Below, one piece after another: positions 47,632-57,433 of a stretch of DNA of 64,000 bases (its first letter is position 1; each line of letters begins with the position of its first letter). Source of the DNA: Micromonospora lupini str. Lupac 08 (GTDB lineage: Bacteria > Actinomycetota > Actinomycetes > Mycobacteriales > Micromonosporaceae); assembly GCF_000297395.2 (NCBI RefSeq), contig NZ_HF570108.1, positions 1,148,276 through 1,212,275 on the forward strand, in the 5' to 3' direction. The position numbers and the translations under genes were made by a program. The notes beneath the pieces are model-generated. The model worked only from the letters and a program-made list of their open reading frames with translations. It searched no databases and had not been told where the DNA came from.

Positions 47632-50600
47632 GTGCCCTCCTCCCCACGCTCCAGGCGGGCAGTATCCGGCAGAGCCTCGTCGACTACCTGACGACCACGT
47701 TCGGCCTGACCGACGGAGACGCCCGCGACAGCCTGGACCGGTTCCTATCGGATCCCGAGTCTGGCATGTTCAAGGGCCCGTACGTCCGGTTGCGCCTGCC
47801 GTTCCGTCCCGCCGATGAGGGCTGGCGGAACATGCTGGAGTGGTACGAGGGCTTCCCGCCATACGGCCACCAGGCGGCGGCGTTCGCCCGGCTCGCTTCG
47901 TCGGCGGGTGGTCAGCCGCGCCGGCCGCTGCCGACGCTGGTCACCACCGGCACCGGCTCGGGTAAGACCGAGGCCTTCCTGTACCCAATCCTCGACCACG
48001 TGCTGCGCGCCCGCCGCAAGGGCGTGTCGGGAACGAAGGCGCTGATCCTCTATCCGATGAACGCGCTCGCCAACGACCAGGCGGCGCGACTGACGAAGCT
48101 GCTCACCACGCACGCGGAGCTGGCCGAGGTCACCGCTGCCCTCTACACCGGGCAGTCCGGTCCGACCCGCATCGCCGTGACGCCCGACGGACTCATCACC
48201 GATCGGGGGATGATTCGGGACACCGCGCCGGACATCCTGCTCACCAACTACAAGATGCTCGACCAGCTGCTGCTGCGTGCTGAGGACCAGGAGCTGTGGC
48301 GGCAGTCGGCGACGAGCCTGCGCTACCTCGTACTTGACGAGTTCCACACCTACGACGGCGCGCAAGGCACCGACGTGGCGATGCTGCTGCGTCGCCTCGG
48401 ACTGGCGCTCAAGAGTCACTGGAACGACGACGATCCGCAGGTCGACGAGGCCGCCCGCAACCGCCCGCTCGGTTTGATCACGCCGGTGGCGACGTCGGCG
48501 ACGCTCGGCGACAAGGGCGACCCGGCGGTGATGCTCGACTTCGCTCGCACCGTGTTCGGCGAGCGGTTCGACGCCGACGCGGTCGTCACCGAGACGCGGC
48601 TCAGCCTCGACGAATGGACGCGCGACGCCAGCGAGGCAGTGGCCGCCGCCGGGTTCACCCCTGCAGACATCGGCGCACTCGACGTTCCCGCCGCAGTCGA
48701 GGCCGTCACGGCGCTGGGCCATAGCCCAGCCGGCGAAGAGGTCACCGCCACCGTCCTCGGTTTCCTCTACGGCGTAGAGCCCGAGCGGTTCGCCGACGCA
48801 ACCCCGGAGCTGCTCTTGGCGCTCTGTCGCGCGCATCCCCTCGTCTGGGACCTCGCCCGTGAGGCGGAGCATGCCGTCGCGCTCGACACTCTGATGGCAC
48901 GCGGGCTCGGCCATGTCAACGGCAACACCGCTCGGGCCGAAACTCTACTGTCGTACCTGCTCGCCATGCTCGGTCACGTCCGGGCCGTCGTCGGCCGTGA
49001 CGCCCTCTCCGTGGACGTCCACCTCTGGGTGCGCGAACTCACCCGTATCGACCGCGCCGCCGCCGCGACCACCCGCTTCCGGTGGAGCGACGACGGGCCG
49101 CCGGTCGCCGGCACCGACGCCGAGGAATCGCGGCCGTCGTTCCCTGCGATCTACTGCCGGCACTGCGGTCGCTCTGGCTGGGGGATCGGTCTCGCCCCTG
49201 TGGGCCACAGCCTCGCGGCTGAGGACGACGGGATCCGTCGCAACCATGCGTCTAGGGAAGGGCGCTTCCGGCCACTGCTGTATGCCCCCGCCGAAGCCGC
49301 CGTCCACATCGACGAGGGCAAGAAGGTCGAGGGACTGGTCTGGTTCTCCGTACGTAACCGGGAACTCCTCGGCGACGTAGCTGAGGACGACCGGGACCTC
49401 CGGGACGGTTGGGTGCTGCCGGTGCTCACCAACCTCGGGGAAGACGCGGACGAGCAGAGCCGCAAGGACACCTGTCCGTCCTGTGGGCAGGAGGACGGCA
49501 TCCGGTTCCTGGGCAGCGCCGTCGCCACCCTGCTGTCGGTGTCGCTCTCGACCTTGTTCGGCTCGCCGGCCATCGACGCCAGCGAGAAGAAGGCCCTGGT
49601 CTTCACCGACTCCGTGCAGGACGCCGCCCACCGGGCCGGCTTCGTGCAAGCCCGCTCCCACACCTTCACCCTGCGCTCGGTGCTTCGCGAAGCAGTGGCC
49701 GAGGGTGCGCTCACGCTCGACGCGCTCGTGAACGAGGTGATCCAGCAGGCGGGCGACGACACCTTCACCCGGTACCGCATCATCGCCCCCGACTGTGCCG
49801 ACCGCGAGTCGTTCACGCCCTTCTGGCAGGCGAAGACCCTGCGGTCCGTGCCCCCGGAGGTGCGGGCGCGAGTCCGTAAGCGCGTCGCCCTCGATGCCGC
49901 ACTGGAGTTCGGGCTCAACTCGCATCTCGGCCGCACCCTCGAACTCACCGGTTCCGTCGCGGTCGAGGTCGAGGCAGGTAAGGCGGCGCGGATGGCCCGG
50001 ATCGCCCGCGCCGCACTACAGGCCGCTTCCTGGCAGGACAAGCTCGGCGCCGAAGGCCCCGACGACGCTGCGTTGGTGCAGTGGGTCCGTGGCGTGTTGG
50101 AACGGATGCGGGCCCAAGGCGCCATCGATCACCCGTGGTTCACCCGGTACCGGATGGAAGACGGGCGCCGCTGGTCGATCTGGATCGGACGCCCCCGTAG
50201 CGACGGCATGCCGGCGTTTCCCCACGGCCGCCCCGCCCCGGCGTACCCGAAGGTGGGTGGTTCCAGCGAACCGGTCCGCGGCGGAGGGCTGGACCCGGTC
50301 ACCTCGCCGAAGTCCTGGTACGCCCGCTGGACCTCCCGGGTGCTCGACGTCTCGCCGCCAGACGGCGGACGCCTCGCCCGCGGCTTGCTCGACCGGCTCG
50401 CCCGGGAAGGCCTGCTCACCACCACGACGAGTGACTCCGGTGCGACCGTCTACGCGATTCCGCCATCAGGGGTCGTCGTCACTCCTACCAGCAAGGACGA
50501 CCTCGACGAAGGGCGTCATCTCCTCGTCTGCGGCACCTGCCGTGCCGCTACGCCGGGTACGACCGCCACTGTCGAACAGCTCGTCCGCGCACCCTGTCTC

Positions 50601-53600
50601 AACGTGCGCTGCGGTGGTCACCTTGAGACCAGCAAGCTGCCCGACAACTTCTACCGGCGTCTCTACGCCTCCCCGGACATGCGCCGGATCGTCGCTCGTG
50701 AGCACACCAGTCTCCTGGACGACGAGACCCGGCTGCAGTACGAGGACGGCTTCCGGGACGCCGCCACCAGTCCGCAGGCACCCAACGTGCTCGTCGCCAC
50801 GCCCACCCTGGAGATGGGCATCGACATCGGCGACCTGTCTGCGGTCTTCCTCGCCTCGCTGCCCCGCACCGTTGCCTCCTATCTCCAGCGCGTCGGCCGT
50901 GCCGGGCGTCTCTCCGGCAACGCGCTCAACCTCGCCTTCGTCGCCGGCCGCGGCGAGCACCTTCCCAAGCTCGGCGACCCCCTCTCCGTCGTCGACGGCG
51001 AGGTACGGCCACCCGCCACGTACCTGGCGGCAGAGGAGATCCTGCGCCGGCAGTACACGGCCTACCTGGTGGACGGCTTCGCTCGGGACCCCAAGCGGCG
51101 AACCCCACAGTCGGCGGTCGGCGCCATCAAATCGAGTGCGCCGGGCACCTTCCTCGGCGACCTGGTGCTGCACGCCGAGCAGACCGTGGACCAGAACCTA
51201 CCCCGGTTCCTCGCCACCTTCGGCGAGCTGCCAGAGGAGGTCGCGGCCGGGCTGCGCGACTGGGTACGTCCTTCCAACGGACCGAGGACCAGCGGTTTCG
51301 CCGACCACGTTCGGGTGGCCAGTCGGCGCTGGCAGGACACCGTCGAGACGCTGACGCGTCGGCAGAAGGACATCGACGCACTTCTGCCCGAGCTCGAGGC
51401 GCGCTTCCAGTCGCCTGCCAAGACCGACGACGACGAGCAGGCACTGCGGTCTGCCAAGGCCACCCGGAAGCTCACCGCAGGTCAGCTCGCCCACCTGCGG
51501 AGCGTCTACTGGATCAGCGTCCTCGAAGAGTACGGGCTGTTGCCCAACTACACTCTCCTCGACGACACCGTCACCCTCGACGTCGGGCTGTCCTGGACCG
51601 ATCCCGACAGCGGCACCCACGAGTACGGCAGCGCGCGATTCGAGCGGGGCTCTGCGCAGGCCCTCGTCGAGTTCGCCCCTGGCGCTACCTTCTACGCCCG
51701 TGGCTGGGAGATCGAGATCGACGCGGTCGACCTTGGCCTCGACGGTGCCTCCATTCGCACGTGGGCCTTCTGCCCCGACTGCGGATACGCGGTCGACGTC
51801 GCGGAGTCCGGCCGAGAGTTGCCGGTCTCGTCGTGCCCGCGCTGCGGTAGCACCGGAATCGGTGACACTGGTCAACGCCTGGACGTGGTGGAGCTGACCC
51901 GCGTGTCGGCGGAAGTGCGGCGCGACGAGGTGGCGATCTCCGACCGCAAGGACGAGCGGGGAAGGGTGGCCTTCCAGATCGTCCCGACCGCCGACGTCGA
52001 CCCCGCCAACGTCACCCGTCGCTGGTTCGCCGAGAGCACCGGCCTCGGCTGCACCTACCTGCGCACCGTCGACCTGCGATGGCTCAACATGGGCCCGTCC
52101 GGCCATGGAACGACTCGCACCATCGCTGGCGCCGAACGTCAGGGCACGCTCTTCCGGGTGTGCGCCGGCTGCGGCAAGAAGGACACCGAGTCCGGGCGGA
52201 ACCGGGCCCACGAGCATCGGCCCTGGTGTCCGTACCGGAAGTCGCCGAAGGAGACGACCAAGACCGTTGCGCTGGCCCGGACGCTGCGCACCCAAGGTCT
52301 GCTGATCCGGCTGCCGCAGGTGGTGAGCCTCGGCGACGACTTCGCCTTGCCCAGCCTTTCCGCTGCACTCCTGCTTGGCCTACGTGAGCAGATGGGGGGC
52401 CATCCGGACCACATCCGCGTCGAGCACGTCGTCGATCCGACGCTCTCGGACGGCACCGACAACCACGAGGCGCTCCTGCTGCACGACGTGGTTCCCGGCG
52501 GCACCGGTTACCTCGCCGAGACCGCCGACCCGGCGCGCCTGCGCAACCTGCTGATCTTGGCGTGGAACCGGGTTCGTGACTGCGAATGCCGGCACGAGGA
52601 GCGGCTCGCCTGCCATCGATGCCTGCTACCCTTCACTGCTCCGGGCGCCATCCGGCGGGTCTCGCGGGCGTCGGCAGAGCGGCACCTGCGTACCCTCCTC
52701 GGCTTGGCTCCCGACGCGGAGACCGCCGAAGGAACGACCTGGACGGTGACCGAGGTGCCACCCCACGAGGAGCCCGAATCGCACCTGGAGCGCGCGTTCC
52801 ACCGGCTGATCGTCGGTCGGCTGCGGAGGAACGGTGCGGCGGTCACGGAGGTGCCCGGACCGAGCGGAAACATCGTGCGCTTCACCCTGCCCGGCGCACA
52901 CCGCCAGTGGACGCTCACCCCGCAGGTCAACGTCGCAGGCTCCCGGCCCGACTTCCTGCTCGAGACGAACGACATGAACGTGCCCGAGGTCGCAATCTTC
53001 ACCGACGGCCGGGCCTACCACGCGAGTGCGGCGGTCAACCGGCTCGCAGACGACGCCCGGAAACGCGCGGACCTGCGGGACGAAGGGCTGATCGTCCTCG
53101 GCGTCGCCATGCAAGACGTCGCCGTCGAGGACGGCAACGGGTCCGCCCCGGACTGGTACAACCCTGGGCTGGCCGGCAACCTGATGAACATCCCGCAGCT
53201 CCAGGCACCGCCCGAGGCCTACAAGGCGCTCGGGAGGGGTCCCGTCGACTGGCTCATCGATTGGGTCGTCGATCCGAACCCGTCGGCGGTCCGGGCCGTG
53301 GCCCGAGCCGTACCCATGTTCGTCTCCAGCAAGGCACAGCCCGTCCAGGTCTCCGAGACGGTGGCGCTGGAGGAGGTCGGCCGGGCGGTCCTGGTCGACG
53401 AACACCTGCCGGCCGGTGACCGGCGTGTGTTCGTCCGCCGCGCGGGCGCGCTCGCTGTCGTGGTCGAGATGTCGTCGACGATGGTCGTGCAAGTCGCCGC
53501 CGTCCTCGACGATCGTGACGAGGTCCTCGACGATGCCCACGCGAAGGCGTGGCGGGCCTGGCTCCGCTTCTCCAACGCCCTCGCGCTGCGCGACTGGCCG

Positions 53601-53978
53601 ACCGTCGTGACGACGACGAGCCTGGTTGCTGGACCGTCGGGCAGCGCCTCCGTCGCAGACCCTGTCGGACCTGGCCGTCCACTGGGTGCGTGGGCGGACG
53701 TCTACGACGCAGCCGCCCCCGGCGAAGAGCGCAACCTCGTCGCCGCCCTCGCCGCCCAGGACGGCCTCGCTCCACCCGTGGTCGGTGCCGAAGGCCCTGA
53801 CGGCATCCCGCTCGACCTATCCTGGCCCGACCAACGGGTCGCGGTTGCGTTCCCACACATGCCACGCCAAGATCGAGTCGATCTTGCCGCTGCGGGTTGG
53901 CGCGTCCTCGATCCCTCGCCCGACCGCGTGGCCGCCACCTTGGCCGGCGCCGCCCCTGAGAAGCACGGAGACGGTTGA
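47628..53978 (+). CDS. DruE-like DEAD/DEAH helicase with DUF1998 and C-terminal nuclease-like region
   Basis: A 2116-residue protein, GTG 47628 overlapping the drmMI stop (GTGA). The helicase has TTGTGSGKTEAFLYPI (about 106-121), LVLDEFHTYDGAQG, TPVATSATLG and, far downstream, VLVATPTLEMGIDIG and YLQRVGRAGRLSG. Zinc-type pairs lie between (CRHCGRSG, CPSCGQEDG) and near residue 1375 (CPDCGY, CPRCGS). A DUF1998 domain (about 1570-1680) ends in CECRHEERLACHRCLLPF. The last 400 residues include SRPDFLLE and VAIFTDGRAYH, resembling a PD-(D/E)XK fold. Size and order match DruE, the common protein of Druantia systems; relatives also occur in Dpd clusters. No druA-D or druH is present. Helicase assignment is firm; the Druantia link is by resemblance. 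Confidence 0.82.
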   Translation: MSALLPTLQAGSIRQSLVDYLTTTFGLTDGDARDSLDRFLSDPESGMFKGPYVRLRLPFRPADEGWRNMLEWYEGFPPYGHQAAAFARLASSAGGQPRRPLPTLVTTGTGSGKTEAFLYPILDHVLRARRKGVSGTKALILYPMNALANDQAARLTKLLTTHAELAEVTAALYTGQSGPTRIAVTPDGLITDRGMIRDTAPDILLTNYKMLDQLLLRAEDQELWRQSATSLRYLVLDEFHTYDGAQGTDVAMLLRRLGLALKSHWNDDDPQVDEAARNRPLGLITPVATSATLGDKGDPAVMLDFARTVFGERFDADAVVTETRLSLDEWTRDASEAVAAAGFTPADIGALDVPAAVEAVTALGHSPAGEEVTATVLGFLYGVEPERFADATPELLLALCRAHPLVWDLAREAEHAVALDTLMARGLGHVNGNTARAETLLSYLLAMLGHVRAVVGRDALSVDVHLWVRELTRIDRAAAATTRFRWSDDGPPVAGTDAEESRPSFPAIYCRHCGRSGWGIGLAPVGHSLAAEDDGIRRNHASREGRFRPLLYAPAEAAVHIDEGKKVEGLVWFSVRNRELLGDVAEDDRDLRDGWVLPVLTNLGEDADEQSRKDTCPSCGQEDGIRFLGSAVATLLSVSLSTLFGSPAIDASEKKALVFTDSVQDAAHRAGFVQARSHTFTLRSVLREAVAEGALTLDALVNEVIQQAGDDTFTRYRIIAPDCADRESFTPFWQAKTLRSVPPEVRARVRKRVALDAALEFGLNSHLGRTLELTGSVAVEVEAGKAARMARIARAALQAASWQDKLGAEGPDDAALVQWVRGVLERMRAQGAIDHPWFTRYRMEDGRRWSIWIGRPRSDGMPAFPHGRPAPAYPKVGGSSEPVRGGGLDPVTSPKSWYARWTSRVLDVSPPDGGRLARGLLDRLAREGLLTTTTSDSGATVYAIPPSGVVVTPTSKDDLDEGRHLLVCGTCRAATPGTTATVEQLVRAPCLNVRCGGHLETSKLPDNFYRRLYASPDMRRIVAREHTSLLDDETRLQYEDGFRDAATSPQAPNVLVATPTLEMGIDIGDLSAVFLASLPRTVASYLQRVGRAGRLSGNALNLAFVAGRGEHLPKLGDPLSVVDGEVRPPATYLAAEEILRRQYTAYLVDGFARDPKRRTPQSAVGAIKSSAPGTFLGDLVLHAEQTVDQNLPRFLATFGELPEEVAAGLRDWVRPSNGPRTSGFADHVRVASRRWQDTVETLTRRQKDIDALLPELEARFQSPAKTDDDEQALRSAKATRKLTAGQLAHLRSVYWISVLEEYGLLPNYTLLDDTVTLDVGLSWTDPDSGTHEYGSARFERGSAQALVEFAPGATFYARGWEIEIDAVDLGLDGASIRTWAFCPDCGYAVDVAESGRELPVSSCPRCGSTGIGDTGQRLDVVELTRVSAEVRRDEVAISDRKDERGRVAFQIVPTADVDPANVTRRWFAESTGLGCTYLRTVDLRWLNMGPSGHGTTRTIAGAERQGTLFRVCAGCGKKDTESGRNRAHEHRPWCPYRKSPKETTKTVALARTLRTQGLLIRLPQVVSLGDDFALPSLSAALLLGLREQMGGHPDHIRVEHVVDPTLSDGTDNHEALLLHDVVPGGTGYLAETADPARLRNLLILAWNRVRDCECRHEERLACHRCLLPFTAPGAIRRVSRASAERHLRTLLGLAPDAETAEGTTWTVTEVPPHEEPESHLERAFHRLIVGRLRRNGAAVTEVPGPSGNIVRFTLPGAHRQWTLTPQVNVAGSRPDFLLETNDMNVPEVAIFTDGRAYHASAAVNRLADDARKRADLRDEGLIVLGVAMQDVAVEDGNGSAPDWYNPGLAGNLMNIPQLQAPPEAYKALGRGPVDWLIDWVVDPNPSAVRAVARAVPMFVSSKAQPVQVSETVALEEVGRAVLVDEHLPAGDRRVFVRRAGALAVVVEMSSTMVVQVAAVLDDRDEVLDDAHAKAWRAWLRFSNALALRDWPTVVTTTSLVAGPSGSASVADPVGPGRPLGAWADVYDAAAPGEERNLVAALAAQDGLAPPVVGAEGPDGIPLDLSWPDQRVAVAFPHMPRQDRVDLAAAGWRVLDPSPDRVAATLAGAAPEKHGDG

Positions 53979-56113
53979 TGCCGACGATCATCATGGGCAA
54001 GCTCGCCAGCAAGATCGACGGCTCGATCCGCGGCAAGGCGATGACCTTCCTGCAGAAGCTCGGCGCCGACGACACGACGCCGGGCCTGCACGTCGAACCG
54101 ATCAACGACTGCGTCGACCCGCGGGTGCGCACCGGTCGTGTCGACGACTTTTGGCGAGCGGTCATGTTCCGGCTTGATGGAGACGGCGAGACCCACTACG
54201 TCATCCACGGCATCTGGGCGCACGACGACGCGATCGCCGTCGCCCGACGTGTACGGCTCAAGGTCAACCCGATCAACGGCCTACCGCAGATCGACGAGAT
54301 CGCCCCGCCGACCGCGGCCTTGCCCGTCACCCCTCCGGCGGCAGAACAGCCGGCGAAGCCGCTCTTGGTTCGCCTGGGGCACGATCCCGTCGATCTCGTC
54401 GAGACCCTTGGCCTGCCCGACGACATCGTCGATCGGGCGATGGCCGCCGCCGACGAGGACGCCGTGCTCGATCTCGCCCAACGTCACGAAGGGTGGATCG
54501 GCAGCATCCTCGTCGATCTTGCCGCAGGCGACACGGTCGATTCGATCGTCGTCCGCATGCAGCTCGAGAAGACCCCGCCGTCCGACGACGCCGACGCCGA
54601 CGTCCTCCAGTCCCTCAGGCGACCCGCCGCTGCACTGCAGTATGCGTTCATCGACGATCAGGACGAGCTTCGCAGGGTCATCGAAGGGGGCGACTTCACT
54701 GCGTGGCGGATCTTCCTGCACCCCGAGCAGCGTCGCTACGTAGACCGCAGCTACAACGGCCCGTTCCGACTCTCGGGCGGGGCCGGCACCGGCAAGACGG
54801 TGGTGCTCATCCACCGTGCTCGCTCTCTCGCCCAGCGCAACCCCGATGCCCGCATCGTCCTGACGACCTTCACCACGAACCTCGCGGAAGCTCTCGGCGA
54901 CGGTCTCACTCAGCTCGACCCGCGCGTGCGTCAAGCCAAGGCGCTCGGCCAGCCTGGTGTCCACGTCGCCGGCGTCGACGCCCTTGCCGCCGCGGTGCTC
55001 CGCGGGGCCGGCAGCAGCCTCACCGAGGCCGTTCGCAAGGTGCTCGGCGAGGAACGCTCCGCCCCGCTGGCTCGCACGGTTGGAACGCGGTGGCGTGAGG
55101 TTGTCGAGTCGACCGGCACAACCCTGCCGCACGAGCTGGCCAACGAGACCTTCCTGTCCACCGAGTACGCCCACGTCGTGCTGCCGAACAAGATCCACGA
55201 CGAGGCCGGCTACCTCCGGGTACGCCGCCCCGGGCGCAGCGTCGCCCTCGACCGCGCAAAGCGGTCGGCCGTGTGGGCGTTGATCTCCGCGTATCGGTCC
55301 CAGAGCCGTATCGACGGAAGCCTCGACTTCACCGAGGCCGCTGCCGTCGCTGCCACCCACTTGGCGCAGCAGGGCGACCACCCCGCCGATCATGTGCTCG
55401 TCGACGAGGGGCAAGACCTCTCTCCCGCCCACTGGCTGTTCCTGCGTGCCCTCGTCGGGGAACACGCCGACGACCTGTTCATCGCCGAGGATTCCCACCA
55501 GCGCATCTATGGCACACGGGTCGTCCTCGGTCGATACGGCGTCGCCATCGTCGGTCGTTCCCAGCGGCTCACGCTGAACTACCGCACCACCGCGCAGAAC
55601 CTGCACTACGCGATGAGCATCCTCGACGGCGGCCAGTACGTCGACCTCGAGGAAGAAGGCGAGACGACGGGCTACCGTTCCGCTCGCACCGGTCCGGCAC
55701 CCGCCATCGAGTCGGTCGACTCACTCCCCGGCGAGCTGGGGGCGATCGTCGACCACGTTCGCGGCTGGCTCGACGACGGAGACGCCCCCGAGACCGTAGC
55801 GGTCCTGGTGCCGGACCGGTTCCATCGAGACCGCGTGGTCACCGCCCTCACCGAAGCGGACGTCCCGGCCCGCGCCGTCGATCGTGAACGGCCGCAGGCC
55901 GACAGAGTGCCGGTCATGACCATGCATCGGGCGAAGGGTACGGAGTTCTCCAAGGTCGTCCTCGTGACTGGCAACCCGTCGCCCGCCGAATTGGCACGTC
56001 TCGAGTCGTTGGACCCGTCTGAACGGGCGGATGCGCAATTGCGGGCCCGATCCCTGAGGTACGTGGCAGCTACCCGAGCCCGAGACCGACTGGTGGTGGT
56101 GACCCGAGGCTGA
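53978..56113 (+). CDS. UvrD/Rep-type SF1 helicase with RelE-like N-terminal domain
   Basis: A 711-residue protein, ATG 53978 overlapping the previous stop (TGATG). Residues 1-100 (MGKLASKIDGSIRGKAMTFL, TTPGLHVEPIND, VRTGRVDDFWRAVMFRL, YVIHGIWAHDDAIAVARR) have the spacing of the RelE/ParE toxin fold that occurs fused to such helicases. SF1 motifs follow: LSGGAGTGKTVVLIHRA (Walker A 267-274), LVDEGQDLSPAHWLFL, LTLNYRTT, and VMTMHRAKGTEFSKVVLV with YVAATRARDRLVVV. It probably translocates on single-stranded DNA in the defence complex; ribosome targeting by the RelE-like part is not shown. Confidence 0.85.
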   Translation: MPTIIMGKLASKIDGSIRGKAMTFLQKLGADDTTPGLHVEPINDCVDPRVRTGRVDDFWRAVMFRLDGDGETHYVIHGIWAHDDAIAVARRVRLKVNPINGLPQIDEIAPPTAALPVTPPAAEQPAKPLLVRLGHDPVDLVETLGLPDDIVDRAMAAADEDAVLDLAQRHEGWIGSILVDLAAGDTVDSIVVRMQLEKTPPSDDADADVLQSLRRPAAALQYAFIDDQDELRRVIEGGDFTAWRIFLHPEQRRYVDRSYNGPFRLSGGAGTGKTVVLIHRARSLAQRNPDARIVLTTFTTNLAEALGDGLTQLDPRVRQAKALGQPGVHVAGVDALAAAVLRGAGSSLTEAVRKVLGEERSAPLARTVGTRWREVVESTGTTLPHELANETFLSTEYAHVVLPNKIHDEAGYLRVRRPGRSVALDRAKRSAVWALISAYRSQSRIDGSLDFTEAAAVAATHLAQQGDHPADHVLVDEGQDLSPAHWLFLRALVGEHADDLFIAEDSHQRIYGTRVVLGRYGVAIVGRSQRLTLNYRTTAQNLHYAMSILDGGQYVDLEEEGETTGYRSARTGPAPAIESVDSLPGELGAIVDHVRGWLDDGDAPETVAVLVPDRFHRDRVVTALTEADVPARAVDRERPQADRVPVMTMHRAKGTEFSKVVLVTGNPSPAELARLESLDPSERADAQLRARSLRYVAATRARDRLVVVTRG

Positions 56114-56235
56114 GCGGAGGTCGGGGAGGCAGGTGCCCGCCAGCAGGCGAGCGAAAGGATCGGGACCGTGGCGGCGGCAGCTGGCGGAAGTTGCGGCTGT
56201 GCCCGCGGTCGAAGGGCATGCAAAGGAGCGCATCG

Positions 56236-57222
56236 ATGCCGACCATCGGCGACTATCTCGATCTGAGCGCCGGGCAGGCGGTGAGTCAGTGGAGGTCGAT
56301 CCTCCGACGGACTCCCAGGCCTGGAGCCAGGCAAGAGGACTTCACTCCCGTCGAGACCCTCCTGTGCCTTGCGGCCAGTCTCGTCTTCAACCATCGCCGG
56401 TACCGCGGATCGACCGCCCACCTCGCCGAAGAACCGATCCCTACGCTCGCCCGGCTGTTCAGGCGCCCGAACGGCAGCCTGATCGCCAAGATGGGGAACC
56501 TCGATGGTGGCCTGGCCCACGGGGCCCGGTACGAGGTTCATGTCGCATCGACCCTCCTCGCCGACCCCGGGCGGCTGGAAGCGACCTACCGGCTCATCCT
56601 GGAAGCAGGCCGTGAGGCAGGGATCGGGCCGGACGACCTGCCCGACTTCCTAGGCTTGGAGAGCGGCGACGAGCTGCAGCTCCTCGGGCAGGAAGAGCTG
56701 ACCCACTCGGACCTGGAGGTGGCGGTCCGGGAGAAGGTCGCCGCCTGGTCGCGGAAGGCACCGGACCTTTCGGAGCAAGTGACCGAAAGACTGCTCATGG
56801 CTGCGGTGCGGGTCGGCCAGCATCGGTTTGCGCGCGACGTCCTCCATAACCATGGCCATCGGTGCGCCTTCTGTGGCTTGGGCGTGAAGACGAAGGGCCG
56901 CGCGGCCCAACGGATGCTCGTCGCCAGTCACATCAAGCCGTGGCGGGTGAGTACCTCCGCCGAGCGGCTAGACCCGCAGAACGGTGTTGCTGCCTGCCCC
57001 ACGCATGACGTCGCCTTCGACACTGGGCTCCTAGCAATCGACCACGAGCTGCGGGTGCACGTCCGTCCAGACGTGCAGGAGGCGGTCCGAGCGGATCCGG
57101 CGGCGCGTTCGTCCTTCGGAAGTCCACCGCTATCACGTCGGCTGCTGCTGCCAGAGGGAGCCACGGCACCTGCAGAGCGCTACCTGGCCTGGCACTACGC
57201 GAACATCTATCAACGGTCGTGA
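56236..57222 (+). CDS. HNH endonuclease
   Basis: A 328-residue protein; ATG 56236 has AAAGGAG 8 bases upstream. The N-terminal 200 residues are an uncharacterised helical region (GSLIAKMGNLDGGLAHGARYEV). The C-terminal HNH domain shows CAFCGLGV (Cys211, Cys214), VASHIKPW (the first H) and LDPQNGVAACPTHDVAFD (N and second H), a zinc-supported beta-beta-alpha nuclease. The layout is that of many restriction-type HNH proteins. Its place between the UvrD-like helicase and the cytosine methyltransferase suggests a restriction partner for that methylase. Confidence 0.88.
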   Translation: MPTIGDYLDLSAGQAVSQWRSILRRTPRPGARQEDFTPVETLLCLAASLVFNHRRYRGSTAHLAEEPIPTLARLFRRPNGSLIAKMGNLDGGLAHGARYEVHVASTLLADPGRLEATYRLILEAGREAGIGPDDLPDFLGLESGDELQLLGQEELTHSDLEVAVREKVAAWSRKAPDLSEQVTERLLMAAVRVGQHRFARDVLHNHGHRCAFCGLGVKTKGRAAQRMLVASHIKPWRVSTSAERLDPQNGVAACPTHDVAFDTGLLAIDHELRVHVRPDVQEAVRADPAARSSFGSPPLSRRLLLPEGATAPAERYLAWHYANIYQRS

Positions 57223-57433
57223 TCGAGGTGCAAACCAGCCCAGACGGTCCTATCAACCTGAAGGAGTCGGGCTCACAGTCGCTCCGGCATGTCCTGCTGT
57301 CAGTTGCTGCTGATCTTTACTCCCAGCCGTGCGTGAGAACGGTAGGGTCGGCTGAATTTTGTCCATGCGATGGAGCCCACGTCGCGCACCCGCCCGACAC
57401 CGCCTCCGCTCCGTGATCTACTACAGTCCCAGC

